Origin: Fasciola hepatica | Lineage: Eukaryota > Platyhelminthes > Trematoda > Plagiorchiida > Fasciolidae | DNA: 64,000 nt | Assembly: GCA_948099385.1 (NCBI GenBank) | Contig: CANUEZ040000020.1 | Location: forward strand, 9,131,501-9,195,500 | Reading direction: 5' to 3' | Part shown: piece after piece, positions 53,701 through 64,000 of the stretch | Position numbering within the stretch: the first letter of the stretch is position 1 | Layout: every line of letters begins with the position of its first letter | Notes under the pieces: model-generated | Told to the model about the DNA's origin: nothing | Seen by the model: only the letters and a program-made list of their open reading frames with translations | The model's database searches: none | Made by a program: the position numbers and the translations under genes

Positions 53701-56700
53701 CGAGTTGATTAGTACTACGATGACTAGAAAATGGTGTTCAGCATAGCAAGGCCTTTGGCTATACGAAGTAGCCGAGGTAATAGTGGGCAGGAAGGTAAAC
53801 AACTTAGTCTAAAACAGATGGCCGGGAGGAGAAAAACGGTAATAGAGCTGATATTTTACACTTTAAAAACATAAATCTACTTTCGAGATTGGGTTATTTT
53901 CCAGTAGATATCGGCCCACGGTGGTCTTTAAATCCTTGGCAGTAGAAGCGAATTGGTCCTTACAGGTGGTATCAGCACGCAGGTCAGCGCGCTTATGGGG
54001 ACTTGAAGATCGGCAGAAATGAGGACATGGCCTGAATGTCTGGAGGGGAAGCTCGATAATCTATCATCCTTCTTGGGAGCAGGCCAAGGGGCAAATGACG
54101 TATAACTGAATTTACAAGAACCTACGGGAGCTGCTCTACCTCTCTCCATTCTGTTTACCAGACGGCTCGCTGTAAGCAGTAGCCGATAGGAAGAAGCGTG
54201 CCCATTTCATGGCTCCTTTTTGGCCGTGGTTCAGTGACAGCCGTGAAACCAACATTGTTTCCGACACTATGTTTACTGCTGTAAACCTTGACTGGGTTCT
54301 ACGGCCCCCTTCGTTCACTATTTGCGATATGATGTGACTGGCATTCGGAACCTTGTTCCGATTGCAAACGTTTATTGTGAATTCAAGTACCGAAAGCCCA
54401 GGTGAACGAACACCAAGGCAAAATGAGACTGAACCGAGTATCACGTTGTTGTGTCAACTAAGCTCAAACACAATATACTTGCGAATCTCATTTGTATGGC
54501 TTACACCGCTAGCAAGCGAGAACAGAATTTCATGCAAGCTGAAGGCCAGATACAATAAGAGCGTATTGTGCAAGGAACAGTGCTCCTTAGCAGGTCACTG
54601 CAGGTTTTCGACCTGAGATCACAAAATCACACAAAAATTCCATTGGTGGGCTCGGCGACTGTATCGTCGGAAACAAAAAATACCATAATCGAACAACAAC
54701 GTGGCTGTCTATAGCCTCCTGTATGCGCGGCAGCAGGGTCGCTGACCAAGTCCAAAATGCGATGCGGTCAAAAATATCAAGTTATGAGCTAGCTTTCAGG
54801 TGCGCTGATGGCTGCTTTTAGCAAACCTTCCAACTTCCAGTGAAGAAGTCCTTTCTCTGAGGAATGTGCATACATTCAGAAGTCTTTGCCAAGCTTCCCC
54901 TATAAACAGCTGCACCGCAAAGATCCTTCGGCGGTGATCGACATCTTAGATTTGGCAAGGAGTCATGATTCTTACTCTGCTTACCTAATCCTGCCCGCAA
55001 TTCTCAAGGCCTCCTTCCGTATGAGCTGCGCATGCCAATGTTATAGATACTGTCTTTTGCCTCACTTCGCTCAGAATGCGTGATTAGTCACAAGCTACTC
55101 GAGAAGAAAACGACAAACAAAATGTGGAAGGGTTATTTTCGTGTCCGCGAAACACAAATATGGAGTTTATAAAAGCCAAGAACCCCTAGCGGGTGCCGTT
55201 ATTGCACAAATGTCATAATGGGTTCATTATTGGAGACGTGGGACCCAGGTGTACCAACAAACCTGAGACAAACAAGTGATATCAAGATATTCCTAATAAA
55301 AAGGTAGTTGAATCCACGGATGAAATATGACAAATCAAATTGAGGTCAGCAAGGGCAAATAAACTGGCTGCTGGGGTAAGGGGACTTTGCTTGGCGAAAG
55401 GAAAAAATCAAGAACGAGCTTACGTAGATCATCGCTGCCAGTTTAGAATAGAAATCTCTAGTGAGATAGTGACGGAGCATGGTTGAAAACCCCTTGGCAG
55501 GGGTGCGATCAAGACAAGTCGGAAGTTTTGAGTCCAGAGAAGTATTTAAACTCCCCTTTCCAATTCTTCGAGTGAATGATTGTACACAGTTTACCCATCA
55601 TTACCATCCGACTGATCTGAAAATCCGGTGCAAGCTTTTCATTATTAGCGTCATTTTACATGTCTTACTCCATCACCACCTTATCTGGATCGCTTCCTCA
55701 TAACTACCAAAATGCTGTAGTGTTTCCATCTGGTGGAATACAATCTTCCCATAGTAGCTTCTGTATCTTCGCTGCACAATCAAAATCTATTCAAAGCTTA
55801 CCTAAAGCTTTTCGTTTTAGCAATGGGCCGTGGGGTAGGCAGCACATTTGAGCTGTCTTCTTTGGGCATCGGTTCAGTTTCTAGGTTAAATTTTGGTACA
55901 TGTAGTGTCTACTTGCTCTCTTCCCACAGGCTGCTCGTGCTACCGCTGCTTTTGTAAGTTGAATAAACTGAAGCCTCTCGGGCCTAGATACCTCACTTCG
56001 GCCGTCCTTGTGTCGGGTTCTCGTATGTGCAACTGCCGATTCAATGGAATCCTCTTAGGGGACAGCCTCGCTTCCTTCAGTTACATCCCGAGGCTCGGAA
56101 TCATCCATGGTTTTTGACCAAGATTAAATCTGTTACTGTTAGGTTTGGCCATTCCTCAAACCTAGCTATACAGTGGGCCACACAAAGCCCATTTAAGAAT
56201 GGTCCAGGCCGCATTTGTTTCTTTAAGGCTTCGAATCTTACATTTGAAAACACAGTGGGCTCCAGGCTCATCACAACCAACAAACAATTCCTCAAATGGG
56301 GTCCATCTCAGCCGTGGCAACAGATCTGTCACAGCTTTATCGGAACCTACTAACCTCATCGGTGGAGAATGCATGCTGCACGTCAACTTTTCTGGAACAG
56401 CTTGAGATACCAGCTGCAGTCTCAGCTTCCTCTGTTTGGTGCCGCCTGTGCCTGCTAAGGTGATGATTGTCCACAAAGAGCCTTGTAGTTATTAGTGTCG
56501 TGGCGGACCCAGTACCCAAAAATACCAAAGCTTCCACCACTCGGTTTTAGGCTATGCCTCAATCAGTATGAAATCTAGTTTCACTGGTTTGTCAGAATCG
56601 TTCGTAAAAGGATATACTTTCCCGCCATGCAGGACTATGAGTCGCAGAAACCTGGGTGGTATTTATTAAATAGCTATTTATGCTCGTGTAGTCTTTTTGG

Positions 56701-59700
56701 CAACACTGCTATACTACTGCAGCCGGCAGCGCGATCTGATCCATCAGAGCACATGAAGCAGGCGCCGTCGTTCTTGGTAATAGTCCATTATTCAGCCGCC
56801 ATCAGTTCCAGAAAACCCAGACAATGACCATTAGCGAGTGTTCACATAAAGCTCGCAAGTCATCGATTTTATAATATTTTGGCTGTTCTTGGGCGCAGTT
56901 GCCTATCGCCAGGCCGTTCTGCAGGTGTGACACACTTGAAATATGCGCACCCAAGTAAGAATCACAACTCTAAAGTGGGATTTAGTCGCGGTTTCTACGA
57001 CACTGGATTAGGAAGGTAACAGATTAACGAACAATGCGGACCTCAAAAATTAGGTTACAAGGACTCAAAAACAAAAGTTACAGTCATGGTGTAGTAAGAC
57101 GAGCACATGAATCGCGCGTGGGCAAAATCGCCCGAAGCTAAACAGGTAATCGTTCGTTGAATGCGAATAAACATTGGTTTGTTTACCGCTAAAGCGGAAG
57201 GACCATAAAAGAATAGAACGTTTTTAGTGAGTTTCCTTACGCAACAGGAAACACCCAAGCCAGCGGAAATGTACATTATCCAAGCATTTCATAATTCCAA
57301 GGCACTGAGTTGATCCAGGAGTGTTTCCCACTGCTTTCAGTGGCTTTTGCACACAAAATTCCAAAATTGCCTGTTTGAGGTGCCTAATTGTCAGACACTG
57401 TGTTCCAACGGATCTTTTGTTATAGCCTCATTGTCGTCAAGGTGGAATGTTTCGCTTTCTCGACTCAGCTGCTCTGCACTTCAATAGGTGTGCAGTTACT
57501 AAACTACTCCACTGCATGCGGTGCATTCAGTGATAAACAGCGTCTTAGGTTGTTTAAAGAGTTGACGCAATTTTGATTTTTTAACTTTACGTCAGCTAAC
57601 AAAATGATTTCATCATTTGGGCCTGCTACCTCTATACGCACGCCATCGCTCTATTCATGCCTCAGCCTGAAAGTTGGCCTGAAGAGATCTATTGGTATAT
57701 CTCGAGCTCCATTGCACCCTATTTCTGGCTCTAACACAGCACAACCCCCTTCTGATCCCCTCGCACGTCCTCGAAAGTATTACGTGTGAGGGTGAATTTT
57801 TCGTTCGTTATCTGAAACCATATTTTTGGCGAAGTTTCATACGGCCTGAAAGATTTACTGTGCTGGTCCGGACGTCAATAGACAGACACCAATTCCACTC
57901 TGGGCTGATCCATGACCGATGATTTTCTTGGCAGTGATTTCTCCACGGGGTATGACTTTTGCTTCACTAGGTATTTCTTGAGCTGCGGCAATTCCAAAGA
58001 AATTTTTGTCAGAAGCTGCATCGCTGGGTTGTCCAAGAACCATTTTCATCAGCTGCCTTGCAAGCTTAAGCTAATTTTCTAGCTAAGAAATTCGGAGTTC
58101 ACGGATATTTCTGTCCTTGAATCATGACCTTTCAGACGAAGCGCTTAAGTGGTACTAAAATGGATAATACGTCACTCAATAACTGGGCAGTTAAAACACG
58201 ATAGCCCTCCTCGGGGACCTGCCGGGTTGCTTGCCGGCGGAATTCGTCTTGGCATTTCTCTTCTTGGCTTTTGAAGTCATTTTAATTACGGACTCCAGGA
58301 TGAGCACTGTAAACCGTTATCTCACAGTGAGTAACGAGTTGCAGAATAAGCCGATCCTAATGTAAAACAAGGTTGATCCAGACATTTTGCGGTACCAGAT
58401 TACCAAGACATAGACATAAGATAGGTACTAGCATCATTTAGCGATCAAAGTGATTAGCAAGGAGAAAACAAGGTTGACAAGTCCCAACACCGAAAGCCCT
58501 CACGGCGCCAGAGTCCGAGGCCAAATGCAGAACGTGCCACAGTCAAACATTCAAGCTTCAGACAAGTTCAAGTACATCGGCTGGTGTCGATTGTCGGTGA
58601 ACATGTATACTTGTGGAAACTTTAGCTAAGGATTTTCTCCGTGAAGCTACACCCGGTGTTGACCTCGGATTTCGGAGATGAGGATGGGCCCCATCTTTGT
58701 CTTCCATCGTACCTTATGACTAGGATTTACGGGCTTATTATGTTTCCAAGTCATTTTCAAGAATAGGACTACTGGGCCCGTCTGAGAACGGGGTTGTGCA
58801 AGCTTCAAAGCCCATACGAAGCCGACCGTTTCGTCCAAAGTTGGGGTTGTTCCTACAGCTGGACACTTGTCAACTGAGCAAGCCCTTCAGATCTAGTGCA
58901 ATTTTTCTTCGGGGTGCGTCTATAGCCGTCATGGCCAAAGCCACAAATGCTCTCCTGTCCATAGGATTGGAAAGCTCCATGTGTCCGGGCCAAGGGGGTG
59001 CCTGATCACCACTTCCACCTACCAGGCCCAAAGAGTTTTGACAACGGGTTATTCTTGAGGGCCTGCTAGTCGTATAACGTTTTATATTTGGGGTTAGATA
59101 TCACTTTTACCCCGTCTAGCAGCCTGAGAGACAAGCTCAGGAATGCCTTTTCTCATGATGGAGTGGTTCCCGCCAAAGGCTCTTCTTGCACCCTTCCATG
59201 ATTTACTGAGGGTGAGTTGTTCTGTGCCTAGTCCATCAGTATCAATATAACACCTGCTTTTTGCTCCCAAATCTTTGACCCTCTTGTTACAGGTACTTCT
59301 CCAGTCACGACAGCCGTCGGTTAATACCGATAATGCTTGGTGAATAGCTGATTTTCTACCAGAATATCCATTTCTAAAAAGCTAGAGTAGTTTTTAACTC
59401 CCAGGCTACATGAAAATTTACAGTTGGTAATTTACCCCTGCAAGTTGCAAGGCAATTCTAGCACAACCCTTTTGAACATTTGCACTTTTCATATGAATGG
59501 AACTTTCACGGATAGCTGGATGCACTTCCGGTCGTAAAGGCCGTCCTTTAGGTCACTCCGAGCCCCCTCATTCACCGCTTGAAAACATTTTGCGTGCCCG
59601 CAAACAGAATTGGTCTTTATTAGCTTATCGGAACTAGCTTTCATGTTTTATTCCCTGGCTCATTTCGGCAGCGAGAAAACAACCATAGACAGCCAAATAC

Positions 59701-62580
59701 AAAACACTTGAGGGATTTCGGAATAGATTATCGACAGAAGAGTGAAGTGGAGGGTACTCTGTTGGCATTACAGCTGAAATGGAAAGGCCTATCGGCACGG
59801 GAAATTGGAGACTCATCAGCTGCGTCGTTGTTACTGATCTCCACAACCTCTTCAGTAGAACCAAATTCTCCACCCCTTATCACAGGTTTACCGGATTTGA
59901 CTGCTTACAAGTTGTAAACGCCTGGATCTCCCGTCTCCTGTTGCTCCACATAAGTTGATTTCCGATAAATGGTAGGAATTCCTGCTGGCTCCGGCAATCT
60001 CCCGCCCCGATCCCCGCACATGTGCTGCCAGCTCAATCATCACTCAGGGTCATATTAGGATGCACAGCAGCTCACATCTGGGCTAGTGTCTTTATTTGCC
60101 AGGTGGGGGCCATAATCTCACTCCGATTTATACGAGGGTCAGAGTCAAAACATTAGGTTGCGGCAAAAGTGCTATGCAAATTACTAATTAGGCTTTCTGC
60201 CCCTGGAGTCGGGGTTTTTCAGAGACTTACTTCAAGTACATTTGTCTCAAAACCTCCTCTCAGGTGCCTGTAGGCTGCTGAGTCGACGGTAATGGCGCAA
60301 AGCCGACTATCTTCTACGTGGAAGCCGAGACCATAACAACTAGTTGAGGATCCTCCGAGATCGCCAAGATACTCTGGACTTGTTAAATTACCGGAGTACG
60401 TACTGTTTGTTCGTTTTTTCCCGCCAATGTACTTGTGCATCAGCGGTGTCTAATTGCAACCAAGGCGAGATTAATTTTGGACATAGCTCGTTCTGGACTC
60501 CCATGACTCACGTGATGGTTTTACCACACTGTGACCGTAACTTCCCATTTTGGGTTCCCGTGATCTTATATTTAAGGGTTGTTTATGGTCAAAAACTTAT
60601 TAATTTCATGATCTAGCGTAGTAGAAACAGCCACTCAATCTTCTTTTGGATTTGTGATTCGCACTAGGACAAGCATTGCTCGGCAAGCTGCTGGAGCAGG
60701 GGAGTAACAGTCTGCACCTTTGCCGGAAATTAAGGCTCACGAGGGCTAGCGACCTCTTGGGGAAGCTGAAATCAACTGCTATGAACACACCTTAGCAAAT
60801 TGTAAGAGAAGCTAAGAAACGAGGTTGCTCGAGAGGCACGTGAATTTAAAGGGATACATGTAGAATCCAACCATGGTTTCGTTTCTGAGGGCCCTGCCAC
60901 GATTTGCTAAACTGATGGGTGTGTCGCTGGATGCATACTCCGACTACGTATCCAACTTTGTTGGAGGGCAGCTGCAGTTGCTTCCTTGAACCGGCAAGCA
61001 AATCAGGGTAAATATTGGACTGCACTTCGCTCCAAAGTATTCTGTGGTACTTTAGCCCACGCTAGAGATTCATCTGGGTGGTGCAGTGGGGTGAATAGTG
61101 AGGTCCACGAAAAAATACTAGCATCACTCAGTGGGCGTTGAATACCAGATCACCATCGTTTGCCCCATCCATATCTACTTTCATCAGACGGCTTCCCCCC
61201 CTCGTGACAATCTTGGACTGGCCCAAAACGATTCGCTTGGATTTCCCCTGCCCCACCCGTCAAGTTCTATTACCTTGTTGCCTCATTTTTTTACTGTCTT
61301 GTATTCATATCCTTTCCAGTGAGACCACTTTCTTGCTAGTTCTCACCAGGAATTGCTTATTGATATTATGATACACTGACCCATAGTGATCAGCTGCGTA
61401 TTTCCTTTCTTACTATGTCTCATGTTTTACCCCTGAGTCTGTCTCTACTGTCCGGGATACGGACTCCTCCTGTCCAAGCGCTTTTTGGTCGCCATAGGCA
61501 CAATATAGTGCGACCCATAAGATTTCGTTATTTTTCTCCGGAAGTATCCGGCAGTCCTTTCTGATTTTTCAGTGGTTTTCATCGTTTTTGTTTGATTTTT
61601 ATAAATATTACTACTACCCAGCCAAGCACACTAGGCGGCCGACTATTTGACTATCTGAGCCTGAGGTTCATTTTCATAAAGCGGTCATTTATTTGTCCAT
61701 TTGAACGTCTGGCACCATTTGTTGTTTATCCATTTGACTATTCCTAATTACCGCATTCGACCTCGCTTATAACGTTCTTACATTTAGTTTAGCTTGCCTT
61801 GGGCCTCCAGAATTAAATCATCATTAACGTTACCAAACGATGAGATGCAGGAAACTACTGGCTGGAGTGTAGAAAACTTAGAATAATCGTTTCCTCGTAC
61901 CAGTCGCTTCTGATGCCGCAGAATAGCTAGCGATGGATCCAGATGACTTTTCGTTTAAGGGGTTAAATAACGGTATCCGGATATCACAAAAATCTGCGGG
62001 GGAGTTATTGCATGGCTTCAGACCAGAAAGCTAGTTGGATGGATTGCTTCGGAGAACTTGGACGGACAAATACTCATCGGCGCTGCCATCACTACAGTAA
62101 TGGAAGGAAGAGCACTTCCACAGAAGCTATTGTCCTATTGGTATTGTGGCGGAAGGCATCATCAGCTCAGACGGACTGGTAAGGATAATGATAGTAAGGA
62201 CCGCAAAAAGAAAAGCTGACTCGTGATGCGCATAACATCAACCTCCTTGCGGTTGGAGACAGACCTCTCGAAGCCGGGAGCTCTGCGACTCCGTGACGCA
62301 TTGTGTTGGTCCGCATATCCCACCTAGCATTTTAAAGCACACTTAAACTGACAGCTCTGTAAGCAATTTATACACACCTAACCACATTAGCTTAACGCCT
62401 CCCCCTTAAATTCTTCTCACTTCTGGCGCCGAATTTCGTTATAACGTATCCTCATCTCGTGAGTACCCAAGCGACGTTTGGCATTCACACGACGGACTTG
62501 CACGCCAAAGTATAACTCCCAGTGTATCCACTTACCCACCCAATAATACTCACGTGAACTAGCAGGAACGACTGTTTGTT
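50780..62580. other. Long stretch without a supported gene
   Basis: Only short frames in all phases. Weak hints of old retroelements: a minus-strand LGTGSATTLITTRLFVDNHH near 56460-56520 that could be a decayed BEL-type protease, and SDKFKYIGWCRLS near 58560-58600 that could be a LINE ORF2 word. Neither is strong enough to name. An AT-rich, pyrimidine-rich segment near 61200-61800 could be an old LTR, but no partner copy is visible. Confidence 0.35.
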
Positions 62581-63540
62581 CGACAGTTACAAATGAGGAG
62601 CACCAGCACACGCTTGCTAATAGAACCCTTGAAGAGGCACCTATTATCACGGACCATGAAAACTATGGACAGCCTGCAAGAAGAAGATGGAAGATCGCTG
62701 AAAAAGAACACTGTTGGCTTTGGCAATTCCAAACGTTCTGGGTGTGGGTTACTTGCCATTCAGTACATCCAGTGATACATTTTTTCCGCCCTGTGAACCC
62801 TCTAACACGTCAACAAATGGAGACAAAATTCGCGAAATCAGTAATGAAGCCGCAAAAGAACCCAATAAAGGAAAACGAATGTCCAGCCTTCTAGGTCGCG
62901 ATAATCTTGCCCAGCTAGTGGAACCAGTGAGTGGTGAATATATGATCACGAACTCCGAACATGGTCCCGAACCACAGTGGTGTCCGAAGTCAAAACTACG
63001 TACCTCACGAACAAAACATAGCGCCAAACGAAGGTCTAGGCCGCACTTCTTACTTATTAATGACTAAAAAGAATTTCGGCCTTGTGTGGAAGAGTAAAGA
63101 AACGTGGCGTGTCAGGTCAAGCAAAGTTAATAATAATAATAATATTGGTATATTTCTCGGCCATGGTCGAGAGGCACGCGCTAACGCAAGTTCGACACCC
63201 AATGAACTCAACAAAATAGCAAAGCAAGTAATTTTACCAGCGGCCTCCAAAAGTAGCACTATACTTCTCAACCCCATAAGTAATCGAAGTGGTCCTCCCG
63301 AAGGCCCGAACAAGGTGTCCATCAGCAACCGGAAATATTTTAGTAGGGACTACTTGAGTTATGGGCCGCAGGTTGCACCCCCATCAATATTGATAATGTT
63401 AGCATATTTACCGAATAGGTTGAGAAACATGCATGAGTGCGCGATAAAATGGCACCTCGTCTTTCATACAATAAATAAATTGACAGTACTGAAAAACGGA
63501 AGTAGGGTAATGACAGCCAATCGGCAAATGTGTTGAGCTG
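62580..63540 (+). other. Block of overlapping open frames, unassigned
   Basis: Three plus-strand frames are open in succession: 62593-62775 (TMDSLQEEDGRSLKKNTVGF), 62714-63067 (DTFFPPCEPSNTSTNGDKIR, LLGRDNLAQLVEPVSGEYMI) and 62961-63536 (VILPAASKSSTILLNPISNR, PSILIMLAYLPNRL). The handover between frames suggests a decayed coding region or several exons. No domain is recognised, and clear splice sites were not found. Confidence 0.3.
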
Positions 63541-64000
63541 TACAAAAATGCGCCCAAAAGTCCAGGGTTTGCGCGCAAAACCCAACTCAAATAAGCTGCT
63601 ATGTGACGGCCGGCACTTCTTGCTTGAATACAGATCCATAAGTCTTGCTTCTATCCATAGCTAGGTCCCTGGGGGCATCATCGGACGCGCGATGTTACTC
63701 CGCTTACAGCCGATTAACCCTACATCCGCTTCCCAGCTGGGGTTTCTGCCATGCAGATCATGCATTATTTACATGCTAGCTTTCATGGATAGTTGGATGC
63801 AGGGCTACGATCAGGGTAAGGCCCCGCACGCCATCCTAATAGGTTTTGCTGAAGCCCTAGACAGAGTACCACACACCCGTTGTAAAGGAGTTCAGGAAAC
63901 CCCATTCCATGCATTAGCATCCATGTTACAAACGACATTAATCATTCGTATGAACTATATTTGCTGGAATTCCGATTGTTTGTTTTATTTCTCTAAGCCT
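63541..64000. other. No gene recognised
   Basis: The minus-strand frames over 63340-63639 are antisense to the block above and look like shadows. Nothing further is visible up to the window edge. Confidence 0.35.

Noticed and set aside
1..64000. CRISPR arrays, operons or bacterial features
   Set aside because: The sequence is eukaryotic, with spliced genes, SINEs and LINEs. No spaced direct-repeat array was seen.

Overview
The window looks like nuclear DNA of a flatworm, most likely a digenean trematode. The evidence is the repeat community: a Ty3/gypsy element of the CsRn1 type, other gypsy remnants, a BEL/Pao element, a Penelope-like element (PLE), several LINE 3' ends, and tRNA-headed SINEs carrying a hammerhead-like domain as in the schistosome Sm-alpha family. 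Several spliced genes also have introns of only 33-41 bp, as in schistosome-like worms. This is inference from gene families; no species marker is visible.

Layout. 0-13 kb is a nest of broken retroelements. Gypsy remnants (745-1457, 2420-3830, 3835-8127) are split by LINE insertions, and a pair of inverted repeat copies carrying hammerhead ribozyme motifs lies at 1528-2142. A better preserved CsRn1-type pol follows (9787-12527). 13.7-15.2 kb holds exons of an uncharacterised minus-strand gene with a 35-bp intron. 15.4-17.3 kb holds LINE ends and long microsatellites. 19.8-34.1 kb carries six exons of a plus-strand gene I assign to the FAM47 family. Its 3-kb introns contain SINEs, a third diverged hammerhead-repeat copy and an inverted PLE with a 12-bp target duplication. 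35.5-39.1 kb is a near-identical inverted pair of LINE 3' halves around a 2-kb spacer. 40.2-40.9 kb is a complete four-exon MANF (mesencephalic astrocyte-derived neurotrophic factor) homologue on the minus strand. 41.9-42.5 kb is a gypsy RT remnant. 43.1-49.9 kb is a BEL/Pao element with two 371-bp LTRs and a wrecked interior. 50.3-50.8 kb is a probable minus-strand host exon, possibly CFAP97-like. The last 13 kb has no gene I can support apart from an unassigned block of overlapping open frames near 62.6-63.5 kb.

The most interesting signal is the family of about 300-nt repeats with a type I hammerhead fold. Two inverted, circularly permuted copies are flanked by (AT)n, and a third copy has compensating changes in two stems. 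This resembles retrozymes, i.e. retrotransposed circular ribozyme RNAs. A second hammerhead-bearing family, the SINEs, lies within the same 24 kb.
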